64,000 nt of DNA from positions 22,574,144 through 22,638,143 of the forward strand of contig NC_058162.1 in the NCBI RefSeq assembly GCF_020080835.1, given 5' to 3'. A program made the position numbers and the translations under genes. This DNA comes from Cotesia glomerata (lineage: Eukaryota; Arthropoda; Insecta; Hymenoptera; Braconidae). Below are positions 11,739-24,533 of this stretch, one piece after another (position 1 is the first letter of the stretch; each line of letters begins with the position of its first letter). The notes under the pieces are model-generated. The model saw nothing but the letters and a program-made list of their open reading frames with translations. It had not been told where the DNA came from and searched no databases.

Positions 11739-12757
11739 TTAGAAAAACGGTAGACCCTGAAGGCCATCCGTGCAACTTCCCGCTCATTTCATACCTAGGT
11801 GCTTAAAATTGCACTATTGATGTTTTTGAGCTCTCCGAGCTCAAAAATACTATTTATGTGTTATTTTGAGCTCTTTGAGCTTAAAGAGATAACTTTTTAT
11901 GCTTTTGAGCTCTTCGAGCTCAAAGGTCTGATAGAAGTTTGATAAAACACAATTTTTCAAATTTTTAAGCCGCAATAACTTTTGAATAAATGAACCGATT
12001 TTTACGCGGTTGGCAGCGATCGACGTGGTTTTTTTTTTGTTAAAAGCTGATTAGTTTTTGAAATTGATCGGTAGAGCCGTTTAAAAGTTATTCCAAAAAA
12101 TGTCGGAGTTATGTTGAAAAAACACTTGTTTCCAAATATTTCGTCGAGGATATCTCTCGAACCAATCAACCGATTTTTACGTTCGAGGCGGCGATCGACG
12201 CAATTTTTTAATCTCTAAAAATTATTTCATTTCATCAAAAACGATCCGATAAGAAATGTCGAAGTTATGTGAAAAAAATACTTTTTTCGGTTTTCTTTCG
12301 TTCACGCTTCGCTATCTCTCGAACGAATCAACCGATTTTGACCGGATTAGCGGTGATCGACGTGGTTTTTCAAGGTTAAGGGCGGATTAGTTTTTGGAGT
12401 TGATCGATCGAGCCGTTTAAAAGTTATTCCAAAACAACCACTTTCAAAAATGATTTTTTTCTTATTTTTTTTTGAGATTTTTTAAAATTTCTCAAAATCT
12501 ATCGGTCCGAATCGATTCAAATTCTCAGGAAATCTAAGTTTGAGGGAACCCTTTAGAACGCCGTTTGGTTGGTTCCGATCGGTTTAGTCGTTTAAAAGTT
12601 ATAAGCGATTCACATACTTAGGGGGATAGTCAGGGAAGCTTCCTGTGACCTTCAAACGTCGAGATCTGATGAAAACTCGATTTTTGCAAAACGGGGTGAA
12701 AACAATAAATTCCCGATTTTTGAAAATCTTCGATTTTCTTAGCGGGAAGTTAAAAAT
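11739..12757. mobile_element. ~1-kb repeat with GAGCTC hairpins, copy 1
   Basis: The left end TTAGAAAAACGGTAGACCCT leads into AACTTCCCGCT; the right end is TTAGCGGGAAGTTAAAAATA, so AACTTCCCGC is inverted at both ends. Near the left are three consecutive palindromes of the form TTTTGAGCTCTTCGAGCTCA (about 11823-11924). The interior has two or three diverged direct repeats around AACCGATTTTTACG and GATCGACGTGG. The second copy (53667-54563) has the same order. Non-coding. Confidence 0.7.
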
Positions 12758-13490
12758 ATAAATATGTATCTCAAACGATAGATTTTATTTAACAAAAAAT
12801 TAAAAATTAATTATTTTCAACTTAAATTCAACAAAATATTACCAGAAAAAATTTTGTGCTGCTTGGAATATAATTGCAAATATTGAGATATGAAATTCTT
12901 GATTAATGCTTCTCAATAAATAAAATTTTTTGTTTGAAATTTTAGATGTGTAATTTATATGAAATTACCTGGAATTCTTAACTAATCTAAATTATAGCAT
13001 TAATTACGTTTATTTTATTATTTCTAAAGTGTTATTAAATTAAAATAAATTTAATAAAGTATAAAAGAAGAAATGAAGTTTAATTATATTTTTTCTACGA
13101 TTTGAAGATATCTTTAAAACGCGCGCGCTATTTATTTGAATTCCCGCTAAATTTAAAATTTCAATTTCATATTTTTTAAATTTCAACTAAAATAAATGTT
13201 TAATTAAAAATTTATATTGATTAACTTAATCAATAGAATTTATGTTAATTTATTTTAGGCATAACATTTTAAATATTACTTAAAAAATTTTTATGTCAAC
13301 TTTAATTTTTTTTTGTTCTTCCTTAATAAATATTCATAAATTTTTAATTAGAACACTTTAATTAATTATAAAAATAAATAAATTCTTCTAACTTACCAGC
13401 AGTAGATTATTATTATTTATCACCATCTATATTTTTACCCTAAAATTATTATTACTATTATTTATTCCCCCCGCGAAAGTTAAAGTGACA

Positions 13491-13504
13491 CCTGTCTAGG
13501 CAAC
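13491..13504 (+). promoter_or_regulatory. Possible RFX X-box upstream of the Rab34/36 gene
   Basis: CCTGTCTAGGCAAC, 170 bases before the ATG. The right half GGCAAC is a perfect RFX half-site and the left half is near-consensus. Rab34 has an established role in cilium formation in vertebrates and RFX factors control ciliary genes, so the site is plausible, but a single weak match proves little. Confidence 0.25.
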
Positions 13505-13673
13505 GAATGTTTTCGTTTTCCGAACCCGTACACCCGCATTCAACTTTCACAAAACAAAAGACTCATATCAATTGTCTTTAATTATTTTTTTTTATTTTAT
13601 AAAACTATATTATTTAATTTAAAAATTAATCACGGATAGTTTGTACCAGAGCACTCTTGTCCACAGCAAAATA

Positions 13674-16643
13674 ATGCTGGAGACAAGATCAGCGGTTTAC
13701 AAAATGTTGCAGCCATCAGCGAGTGAAGAAAGAAGGGTAAGTTATTTTTATTAATTAACATTTAACAATCATTAACTCATAAATAATTTATTTTATATTA
13801 TTTATATAGATTGTTAAATGGCCGCCTCCATATTCTATGACTATGACACCTTACCAGGAAAGAGATTTTGATGTAACAGTACGCCGGGCATGTTTGTCAG
13901 TATCTAGTGCTCCCAGAATATCAAAACTTATTGTCCTCGGTGATGTTGCTGTTGGTAAAACTTCACTGGTCAATGTTTTTTGTCACAAAAAATATAATAA
14001 TAATTACAAACCTACTATTGGGGTTGATTTTGAAGTTGAGAGATTTGATATTCTCAATGTTCCCTTCAATTTACAAATGTAAAGTTATTTATTTATTTAT
14101 TATTATTATTATTATTATTCATATTATACGAAAATTAATTTAGCAGATATTTGATAATTTTAAGAATTTTTTTAACAAATAAATTATGGCAAAAAAAATT
14201 ATAAAAAAAAATTGACATGTTGAAATTTTAAAAAATAAAAAATGCTATTTTTCAAAAATTATTTTTTGGAACAAATTTATTTGTTAAAAAAAAACTAAAA
14301 AATAATCAAGTGACTGTTAACTTTAATGTCATTCATATTATTCTAAGATCGGTGTTATTACTTATTAAAGAGCATTTATTATTTTTGGCCCAAAAAACCC
14401 GATCCACTTGAAGACTATTCAATTTTCATTTATTAACTATTTTCACCACACTATTGTCGGTATGAGCACTCATACCATCCTCGGGTGAATGTATGTAATA
14501 ATTAAAAATTTTTTAATTTTTGAGACAATTTTAGTTGGGATTATAAAAAGATGTTATTTTTTACTCAGTGAAACTTTTTTCGGTAACCGAAAAAATAATT
14601 TAGAAAAAAAAAAAGTAATAATAATAATTATTATTATTATTTTAGAAAATATTACCAAGATCGGTGATTTTAATATTTATTAAAGAGGATTTATTATTTT
14701 TTTAAGCCAACTTTCCCGATCTATTTAGAGACTATTCAATTTTTATTTATTAATTATTTTCACCACAATATTGTCGGTATGAGCACTCATTCCATCCTCG
14801 GGTGAATGTATAATAATTGAAAATTTTGATTTTTAAGACAATTTTTAATTGGGATTATATATTTGGCTTAAAAAAATAATAAATCCTCTTTAATAAATAT
14901 TATTATTATTATTAATATTAATAGTCTTCGAATCGTATCGGGTACTTTGGCTAAAATAATAACTAACTCTTTATTAATTAATAATAATAATTTTATTATT
15001 ATTATTCTTATTATGATTATTATTATTATTTATTAAAGAGATAGTTATCATTTTTCAGCCCAAGTACCCGAAAAATAATAACTATCTCCTTAATAAGTAA
15101 AAATACCGATCTTCGAATTATATATTGAATTATTATAATTTCCTGTTTAAAAAAAAAAAATTCAAAAGAAGTCACCAAATGCAATTGTGTATCTTTTATA
15201 TTAATACAATACAGATATACAATTTGTATATAATCAATTCTTTTATATTATTTTTTTTTTTTAACCAGCCTTATTATTACTATTTTTTTGTTGTTATTGT
15301 TATTATTATTATTATTAATTATCATTTTTAAATTTAACAGATGGGATACTGCAGGCCAAGAACGTTTTAAAGCAATAGCAGCGTCCTATTACCGTGGTGC
15401 CAATATCATAATGCTCGTATTTGATTTAACAAGTTTACTATCACTGTCTCATTGCAAGCAATGGTTGGAAGAAGCTGCTAGATCAAATACTGGAAATTAT
15501 TTTGTATTTCTTGTCGGTACTAAAAGAGATTTAATGGTAACTATCATTGTCTTCGGTGTTTATTTCTTCCTAATTTTTAATAAAAATTCACATAAAACTT
15601 TATAAAAAAATTTTTTTTTAGTTTTTTAGATTAAAAAAAATTGTCATAAATTATTTTATAGTTTACAGAAATTTATAACATTAAATTAGTTTAATTACTC
15701 ATAAAAAAAATTTTTTTTTAGATACTGAAATGTCAGACATCTAATATTTTTTTTAACAATTAAATTAATAAAAAATTTTCACATTTAGAAATTTGAAAAA
15801 ATCATAAGTGAGAATTTTTCAGAATATTTTTTTATCATAATGTTTTACAAAAATTTCAAGATTTTTAGTATAATTTTTTTTTTTTAATTTTCAAATTAAA
15901 AAATTAAAAAGAAAAAATTCTAATTAAAAATTTTATAAATAAAATTGAATCTATTTTTCAACCAAACAATTTTTTTAAGAAAAATAAAGACAAAAATTTT
16001 CCAACAAAAAAAATGATTTTAAAGTTAGCTGACACTTGACCATTTTTTAATTTTATTTGACAAAAAAATTTGTTTTGAAAATTTTTTTTTTAAAATTGTA
16101 TTTTTAACTCATTAAATTTTCTTAATGTTAATTTTTTTTTCTCATTTTTTTATCCAGTAATTTATTTATTAGAAAAATTCTTAAAATTATTAAGTATCTG
16201 CTAAATTAAGTTTCATACAAAAAAAAAATATATATATAAATTTATTTAATAATTATTAACAAAAATTTTAATCCAAATAAATAAAATTTCCAGTCGACCC
16301 AAGTTTACGAGATAGTAGAAAAACGTGCCATCACAATCGCCGAGTCTTTGAAAGCCGAATACTGGTCAGTTTCTTCAAAAACCAACGACGGAATCACCGA
16401 ATTATTTTCCCGTATCGCAGCTCTATCATTTAGCGCCGCCATTATCCGGGAGCTTAATTCTACAAAACAGGAGCAAAAAATAGGAACAAATTTAATCAGT
16501 AAGCAAAAACTTTCTATAAATAAAAACAAAAACAAAAACATATAACTAACTATCAACTAATTTACTTTCCAGCATTGAAGCGTCATGAACCTGAAATAGA
16601 AAAAAAAAGCAAGTTTATTAAATGGCCGTCATGCTTCAACTGA
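13674..16643 (+). CDS. Rab34: Rab34/Rab36-type small GTPase, complete, five exons
   Basis: Small GTPase of membrane traffic; vertebrate Rab34 acts at the Golgi, in lysosome positioning and in ciliogenesis. Exons 13674-13736, 13810-14078, 15341-15536, 16294-16498 and 16573-16643 join in frame to give 267 residues. As in Rab34/36, a ~55-residue N-terminal extension precedes the G domain. P-loop GDVAVGKT (65-72), [11 protein letters not shown] in switch I, WDTAGQE (112-118), G4 in the variant form GTKRDL (170-175; human Rab34, as I recall it, has GSKKDL), G5 SSKT (203-206) and AEYWSVSS match the family. The C-terminus ends WPSCFN: one Cys three residues from the end instead of the usual Rab double Cys, so standard geranylgeranylation is uncertain. 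AATAAA signals lie at 16652 and 16675. The exact orthology (34 versus 36) is not resolved. Confidence 0.92.
14340..14860. repeat. Direct ~200-bp duplication in the second Rab34/36 intron
   Basis: 14345-14548 and 14657-14858 share AGATCGGTG, TATTAAAGAG, GACTATTCAATTTT, TATTGTCGGTATGAGCACTC, CCATCCTCGGGTGAATGTAT and GGGATTAT in the same order. Partial inverted pieces follow to about 15120 (TATTAAAGAGATAGTTATCA against AATAACTATCTCCTTAATAA). Together with AAT/ATT microsatellites this makes a structured, unstable intron. Confidence 0.65.
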
Positions 16644-18544
16644 CTGTAAATAATAAAAAAAGATCATTTATATCAATAAATAAGTTATAATTACCAACAA
16701 AGTGGATCCAGGAAATACCAAGATTGAAGATCCAAGATAAAGTTTCCCCTTCTTTTTCCTTACTCACCAAAACTATCCATGCAGTCTTCTGTCAGATCGT
16801 CAGCAGTCGGTTTTTATCCGTCGCCGGGAAAGGTGTTAGCCATTGTACCTCATATCACTGTTATATCATCCTCATCCACTCCAGTGAACCATCACCCGTG
16901 AATAAAATTTATCATCTTATATTAAAGTGACTGAAAACGTAAAACGTCACCAGTTTAGCAAAGTTTATGATTTAAGGTAGAGTGACTGTCTGTAATTTGT
17001 AAAAATAAATAGTAATAAAAATTTTAATCCAGGTGTCCAGTGTTGCGTTCCCGGAAGCCGGGAAGTTGGATCGTTAATACAGGAAAAGTACGTAGTATAG
17101 AAATAATTTTAAAATAATAATAAAAAAAACAAACTGTATGCGGAATAGAGACAGAAAAACTACGGCTGCGCGCAATTGCGAATACAAATGGTGGGGATGA
17201 TTTTATACGAGTAAGAGAGAGAGAGATAGAGAGAGAAAAAGCGACACGATAACAACTAATACACGTCCTCCGTCCTCGTACCTCGTAGATCTTGTATTAA
17301 CTTAAGTCACATGGTCACGTGTTGCATTTATGCTCATGTACATGGTGGATCATAATCAGCTGCTAGCTTTATCTATAAGTCCTTTTTTTATTTATTGATA
17401 GTTGCGGATCATTTAGGTAAGGTTGTTTTTAGTATATCAATAATCAATAATTGTTTTGTTTTTTTTTAAACAATTATAGTAGTAATTATTGTTATTATTA
17501 TTTTTTAGTCAGACAGTTGGCAATTTCTGAAAAGGTGTCGAAAAAAAATAATACTAAAGTTGGAATGAAAATTAAATTAGCCATTTAAAAACTTTTTTAT
17601 TTTTTTTTTTTTATTGAAACAATGACCAAAAAAAAAGAAAAAAAATTTTCATTTGTAAAAAATTTTAAAAACTGTAAGTGCAATTTAAAAAAAATATTTT
17701 TTAATTATATAATTTAATAATACAATTTTTTAATTAAATAATATAATTTAATTAATAAAAAATATTCAAAAAATTGTTTCACTATCATAAACGTCGGATA
17801 ACTAGTATTATCTAAAATTAGCCAATGTTTTTAATTTTTTGATCATTTTTCATTTATGAAATTAGAACTAAAAAATATTTTTTTTTAAATTGCACTTATA
17901 GTTTTTCAAATTTTTTACAAATGAAAATTTTTTTTTATATTTTTGTGATGATTTTTATGACAATTTTACAGCAATTAAATTATTATAAAAAAAATTTAAT
18001 TAAAAAGTTCCACATGTAAAAATTAGTAAAAATTACAAGTGAAAATTTTGAGAACCATTTTTTTGTTATTAATTTATTAAAAAAATTTTTTTAATTGACA
18101 GCTGACGGTTAACTTCAATATTGTTGATTTTTTCAATGAAAAAAATATTTTTTGAAATACTCGTAATGTTATTTTGATTGTAAGCTTAATGTGGATACTG
18201 ATCAAAGAGATTGGATGAATTAAAATGCAAATATTTATTGGGCATTATCGATTTGCTGAAAGCTGAAATCGCTGAAACCTCGTACTCGGTTTTATTTAAA
18301 TTTATATATTCCTGCATTGTGTGATTCTGTTCTGGCGAGTAGAGTGATAAATAATGTATCTAGGATCAAGGTTCAAGTTAAAAAATATATTTTTTTATTT
18401 ATATATTTAGCGATTTATACACCCGGAGGAGATATAGAATGGTGTTGGTATAATTATCTGCATCTACACATTTCAATTTGTAGGTTTTTGTTGTTATTTG
18501 CTACGCTTACCGGCTGGTTTATTTTGAAAATTTCGTGTGTTTTG
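16644..18544. other. Intergenic after Rab34/36
   Basis: Rab34/36 3'UTR, then 16700-17100 of mixed composition without a recognisable gene, a GA microsatellite (17212-17238), and a GC-richer block at 17260-17370 with E-box-like CACGTG and CAGCTG that could be a promoter of an unknown transcript. 17560-18120 holds AT-rich MITE relics. No coding exon could be supported. Confidence 0.4.
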
Positions 18545-18736
18545 TTAAAAGCGCTTGGGTATAGATTCTGACATGTGGCTAGTGAATTTGTCAGACCCGG
18601 AATTCTTTTTCCACGCATACTTGGCAGCTTTAGATGCTTTCTTGAAGTTTTCGTAGTTTTTGTCGCGCTCAGTTATATTTTCTACAAAATCTTTGGAGCT
18701 TTTGGAGCAGGTTGAGTAATTTGGTAGGGTAGACAT
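18545..18736 (-). CDS. Possible small protein, 63 residues
   Basis: Minus-strand frame starting MSTLPNYSTCSKSSKDFVEN and ending SESIPKRF. It is hydrophilic, rich in Lys, Ser and Asn, with a helical KNYENFKKASKAAKYAW centre; no signal peptide or membrane segment. Base composition is clearly less AT-rich than the surroundings, and there are few homopolymer runs, which argues for selection. The ATG at 18736 is chosen over one 30 nt upstream because the extra residues are AT-derived. It could also be one exon of a larger gene. I do not recognise a family. Confidence 0.35.
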   Translation of the reverse strand: MSTLPNYSTCSKSSKDFVENITERDKNYENFKKASKAAKYAWKKNSGSDKFTSHMSESIPKRF

Positions 18737-18769
18737 TTTTTTTGGCTGAAATTTTAGAATTTTCAAATT

Positions 18770-20565
18770 TGGAGTGGAAATTAAAAATTGGAATTTTAGA
18801 AAATTTTTGAGGATTTAAAATTAGAATTTTAATTAAAAATTTTTTGTTAAATTTATAAAATATTATTGATGTAAGAATTTTTATTTTTATTTCTATTTAA
18901 AAATTCTCATTTTTATTTTTATTTAAAAGTTTTTTTTTTTATAAATTAGTTTTTACAAATTTTTTTTGTTGCATTGGAAATAATAATTTAATTTTTAAAA
19001 ATTATTTACTAAACAAAAATTATAGTTTAAAAACTTTTTATTAAATTTAAAAAATATTATTGGTGTAAAAATTTTTATTTTTATTTAAAAATCATATTTT
19101 TTATATATTTTTAGAATTTATAAATTAATTTTTCTAAATTTTATTGCCTTGAAAATAATTTTTAAAAATTATTTATTAAACCAAAAATTCTTGATTAAAA
19201 AGTTTTTAAATTAATAACAAAATTTTTTAACCAGCCAAAAAGTTGAATCTTATAAAATTAAATTAATTTAATCAATGTTAATGAATATATAATCGATCAA
19301 TGCATCATTAAAATAACATTAAAAATTGATAATTCTTATCTTTGACACCTAATGTTAATTCTTATTAATAATATTTAAAATTCCAAAGTCCAAGTTGACA
19401 TTAAAAAAAAAATAATATTTTAAAAAGACCCTCCAAATTATATTTTACAGATATATTTACCTTGAACTTACTTTCTTAATTTCTTGCTCTAATTTATTTT
19501 TGATGGTCTTTTACAGATAAATAATTAAAATATCCAGTGTTAATAATTTTGACTCCTATGTCAATATTTTTATAATTAATTTCATTGGGATCCATTAAAA
19601 TTTTATCAATGAAAAGATTTAATAAAATGATAATTTGCACTATAATTTTTTTTAAATAAATTTGATTGCTTGTAATAAAATTAATAAAACAAGTGAGCTC
19701 AAAAAATTTAATAAAACAATTGACAAATGTTGAAAATAAAAAAGAAACCATTAAAGTTCCAAGTCTTATATATAATAATACCGATGATCGAATCAACGAA
19801 CTTATAAATGTTGCGTTCAAGGTAAAACGACGGCCGTGAATCTACCGAAAAAAAAAAGTATGAAAGTTTCTTGGTCACTCAATTCATTTAGCAGGATCTG
19901 ATTTTTTTTTGCCAAAAAAAAATTCCGGGTAGAATATGATTATAATAATATTACACAGTATTAATGAATTAAAATTTACGAAATTTAATTTATAACCCAT
20001 GAGTCACTTGATTAAAAGTACAAAACGTTTATGCATTAATTTTTCCGCCTAATCACACTTTAATTTATGTAACAAGTGTCACCAAGTTCGCGTGGGTTAT
20101 TCAAATGACTGCGTGATTGAATATTTGAAAAGTGTTAGAAACTTACTCCAGTTAATTTTTTTTTTTTTTTTTTTTTTAATAATTTGTTGTAATTTATTAA
20201 TAATTTTCGACTTGGTTTAAAATTTAAATGTCAGACGCAAAAGATTGATATTGTTGAACGTCATGATTGACAATAAAATTTTTTTTCTTTTATATCGTAG
20301 CCTTTACACGTGCGTACTGCTGACCTTGTAGATACTTGAGAGTACTCAGTGTATGTTTTAGAAAAATTACTGTTGATTTTATTCACTTATCTTGTTTTTA
20401 TAAATCAATTATTTTTCAATGTGATTAGTATATGAGATATGTAATTTTTTTAATGCATATTATGATTGATTAGTTGAAAATCATTAAGAAAAATTTGTTG
20501 TTAAGACTAAGTTCTACATTAAAATTGAAGATATGATTAATGTGTTTGTCTAAATTTACTATTAT
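18770..20565. other. AT-rich intergenic DNA, no gene seen
   Basis: Low-complexity AT sequence with internal repeats at 18830-19210 (two related ~200-bp blocks). One GC-rich patch at 19821-19842 resembles the lacZ/M13 forward-primer site; see findings. No supported gene. Confidence 0.5.
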
Positions 20566-20569
20566 TATT

Positions 20570-23500
20570 TTTAAATAGCAATTATTGTTTTTTAATGACA
20601 AATAATTAAATATTCTGAGAAAAAAATTTTTAAAAAAGCTGAGATGCAAAATTTTTTAAATTAAAAATGTAATTAAAAAAAAATTTTTTTTTTTTAATTC
20701 AAGTATTAATTAATATTTTTTGAATGACAAATAATTTAACATTTTGAGAAAAAAATTGACATTAAAAAAAAATTTTTTTATAATTTAAGTGTTAATTAAT
20801 TTTTTTTTAATGACAAATAATTCAATTTTTTGTTAAATTTAACTTGTAAAAAAATTTTAATACCGCAAAATTTATTTTATAGAAAATGTCATTAAAAAAA
20901 ATTGATATTATTGGCTAAAATTTTAAAAAGAACTTAAAAAAAATTTTCTAAGAGTTTAAATTTCGATAAATATTTTTTAATGACGAATCATCAAACATTT
21001 TATTAATAGAACTTGTAAAAAATTTTTTCATCGCAAAACTTGTAGAAAAAGTCATTAAACAACTTACAATAGTCCATTGAAAAAAATAATAACAATTAAA
21101 TAAAAAAATCTTTTTTTAGAATTCTATAAAATATTTCTAAATAAAAAATAATTAATTTAGCTTTCTATAAAAATTCCCAATAAAAATATTTATAAGAATA
21201 AAATAATCTCTAATTATTATAAAATAGTTTATTAAATAATAAAATGTCTAAAATACCTTTAATAAACTATTAATAATAATAAATTACACCAAAATTCAAA
21301 GAAACTTTTTTAAATAGCAATTATTGTTTTTTAATGACAAATAATTAAACATTCTGAGAATGGAATTTTTAAAAAAGTTTAGATATAAAATTTTTTAAAT
21401 TGAAAATATAATTAAAAAATTCGCTATTCATTTTAAAAAATTGACAAAAAAAAATTTATTAACAGTTTAAATATCGATTGATATTTTTTAATGAAAAATT
21501 ATCAAACATGTTATTACTAAAACTGGTCAAAAATTTTTTTAAAGCAAAACTTGTAGAAAAAGTCATTAAACAACTCACAATAATTCATTGAAAAAAATAA
21601 TAACAATAAAAAAAAAATTTTTTTTAGAATTCTATAAAATATTTCTAAATAAAAAATAATTAATTTAACTTTCTATTAAAATTCCCATTAAAAATAAAAT
21701 AATCTATAATTATTATAAAATAGTTTATTAAATAATAAAGTGTCTAAAATACCTTTAATAAACTATTAATAATAATTAAATACACAAAAAATCAAGGAAA
21801 CTTTTTTAAGTAGCAACATTTTTAAGTAGCAATTATTGTTTTTTAATGACAAATAATTAAACGTTCTGTTGATGGAATTTTTGAAAAGTTTACATGACAA
21901 ATTTTTTCAATTAAAAATGTAATTAAAAAATTCACAATTCATTTTATAAAATTGACTAAAAAATTTTTTTTTTATAATTTAAGTATTAATTAAAATTTTT
22001 TATTGAAAAATAATTCAATTTTTTGTTAAATTTTACTCGTAAAAAAATTTTAATATTGAACAAATTATTCTATAGGAAATGTTATTAAAAAAACTCAATA
22101 ATCCGTTAAAAAAATTAATATTATTGATTAAAATTTTAAAAAGAACTTAAAAAAAATTTACTAACAATTTCAATATTTTCAAATGACAAATTATCAAACA
22201 TTTTATTATGAGAACTGGTAAAAAATTTTTTAATCGCAAAACTTGTAGAAAAAGTCATTAAAAAACTCACAATAGTCCATTGGAAAAAAATTACAATTAA
22301 AAAAAAAATTTTTTTTAGAATTCTATAAAATATTTCTAAATAGAAATAATTAATTTAACTTTCTATTAAAATTCCCAATAAAAATAAAATAATCTCTAAT
22401 TATTATAAAATAGTTTATTCAATAATAAAGTGTCTAAAATACCTTTAATAAACTATTAATAATAATTAAATACACAAAAAATCAAGGAAACTTTTTTAAG
22501 TAGCAACATTTTTAAGTAGCAATTATTGTTTTTTAATGACAAATAATTAAACGTTCTGTTGATGGAATTTTTGAAAAGTTTACATGACAAATTTTTTCAA
22601 TTAAAAATGTAATTAAAAATTCACAATTCATTTTATAAAATTGACTAAAAAAATTTTTTTTTATAATTTAAGTATTAATTAAAATTTTTTATTGAAAAAT
22701 AATTCAATTTTTTGTTAAATTTTACTCGTAAAAAAATTTTAATATTGAACAAATTATTCTATAGGAAATGTTATTAAAAAAACTCAATAATCCGTTAAAA
22801 AAATTAATATTATTGATTAAAATTTTAAAAAGAACTTAAAAAAAATTTACTAACAATTTCAATATTTTCAAATGACAAATTATCAAACATTTTATTATTA
22901 GAACTGGTAAAAAATTTTTTAATCGCAAAACTTGTAGAAAAAGTCATTAAAAAACTCACAATAGTCCATTGGAAAAAAATTACAATTAAAAAAAAAAATT
23001 TTTTTTAGAATTCTATAAAATATTTCTAAATAAAAAATAATTAATTTAACTTTCTATTAAAATTCCCAATAAAAATAAAATAATCTCTAATTATTATAAA
23101 ATAGTTTATTCAATAATAAAGTGTCTAAAATACCTTTAATAAACTATTAATAATAATTAAATACACAAAAAATCAAGGAAACTTTTTTAAGTAGCAACAT
23201 TTTTAAGTAGCAACATTTTTAAGTAGCAATTATTGTTTTTTAATGACAAATAATTAAACGTTCTGTTGATGGAATTTTTGAAAAGTTTACATGACAAATT
23301 TTTTCAATTAAAAATGTAATTAAAAAATTCACAATTCATTTTATAAAATTGACTAAAAAAATTTTTTTTTATAATTTAAGTATTAATTAAAATTTTTTAT
23401 TGAAAAATAATTCAATTTTTTGTTAAATTTTACTCGTAAAAAAATTTTAATATTGAAAAAATTATTCTATAGGAAATGTCATTAAAAAAACTCAATAATC

Positions 23501-23885
23501 CGTTAAAAAAATTAATATTATTGATTAAAATTTTAAAAAGAACTTAAAAAAAATTTACTAACAATTTCAATATTTTCAAATGACAAATTATCAAACATTT
23601 TATTATTAGAACTGGTAAAAAATTTTTTAATCGCAAAACTTGTAGAAAAAGTCATTAAAAAACTCACAATAGTCCATTGGAAAAAAATTACAATTAAAAA
23701 AAAAAATTTTTTTTAGAATTCTATAAAATATTTCTAAATAAAAAATAATTAATTTAACTTTCTATTAAAATTCCCAATAAAAATAAAATAATCTCTAATT
23801 ATTATAAAATAGTTTATTAAATAATAAAGTGTCTAAAATACCTTTAATAAACTATTAATAATAATTAAATACACAAAAAATGAAA
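20570..23885. repeat. Tandem satellite, ~690-bp unit, about five copies
   Basis: The start motif AGCAATTATTGTTTTTTAAT recurs near 20575, 21315, 21826, 22518 and 23226, giving spacings of about 740, 510, 690 and 710 bp; the second copy is shortened. Each unit continues through TAATGACAAATAATTAAA, CTTGTAGAAAAAGTCATTAA, AGAATTCTATAAAATATTTC and ends AATAAACTATTAATAATAAT. The last three units are almost identical, the first two diverged, so amplification is recent and directional. A 16-bp subunit AAGTAGCAACATTTTT is present once before units 3 and 4 and twice before unit 5. No ORF. Confidence 0.9.
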
Positions 23886-24533
23886 GAAACTTAATTACAT
23901 AAAAAAATTGTCATAAACAGAGTAATAAAATGGTAAAACAATACAAAATTATACAATGAAATATTAAACCCAACAAATTACGACGTTAATAAAAACTGAA
24001 CATTGCACGAGTGCGTAAATGTAATGAAGCTGATGACTCGTCGGTTTTTCATTTGCCTGGTCACACATTTTACCAACTCCACGTAAGAAGTTTGTTGATG
24101 TTAGTAACATGTACCATATCCATGCACGGTGATTTAAATCGACGTCCACGTCGACGTATGACCGCTTAACTCAACCCACTTTATTCGCCAGCCAAAACGA
24201 TATCAGAAAAAGAGTAGAGAGTGTAAGTGGTGACTGGTGACTTGATTCCGAGTCCAAGTAGTCGAGAGTAGCCAGTGTCCGCACGTACTCCCCAGGATCC
24301 GGAAAAACCTTGTCCAGTAGTCGCTTTCCTCTAATCGACTCTCTCTCAGTGCAGTGATTTTTTCCCAGCTAGTTAACACAAAACAATTTGTAATCTAATT
24401 ATAAATTATAATCATAATTATTATTGTAATTAACAAATAATAATTAACAATAACTTTATCCATAACAAAATTATAAATTTTAAATTCTAACTCACTATTT
24501 TACAAGACTAATAAAATAATAAATAAACTTACC
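23886..24533 (+). promoter_or_regulatory. Promoter and 5'UTR region of P450 reductase
   Basis: Composition becomes markedly less AT-rich at 23990-24370, with a run of TCTCTCAGTGCAGTG (about 24342-24356) whose TCAGTG is a possible initiator, no clear TATA box, then an AT-rich leader to the ATG at 24534 in ACCATGG context. The transcription start is inferred, not shown. Confidence 0.45.

Noticed and set aside
19494..19820. 108-residue minus-strand frame
   Set aside because: Composition is that of random AT-rich DNA (Ile, Asn, Phe, Lys), with no homologous motif.
20570..23885. CRISPR-like or regulatory array
   Set aside because: The units are ~690 bp with no spacer structure, in an intron-bearing eukaryotic genome; it is a satellite.
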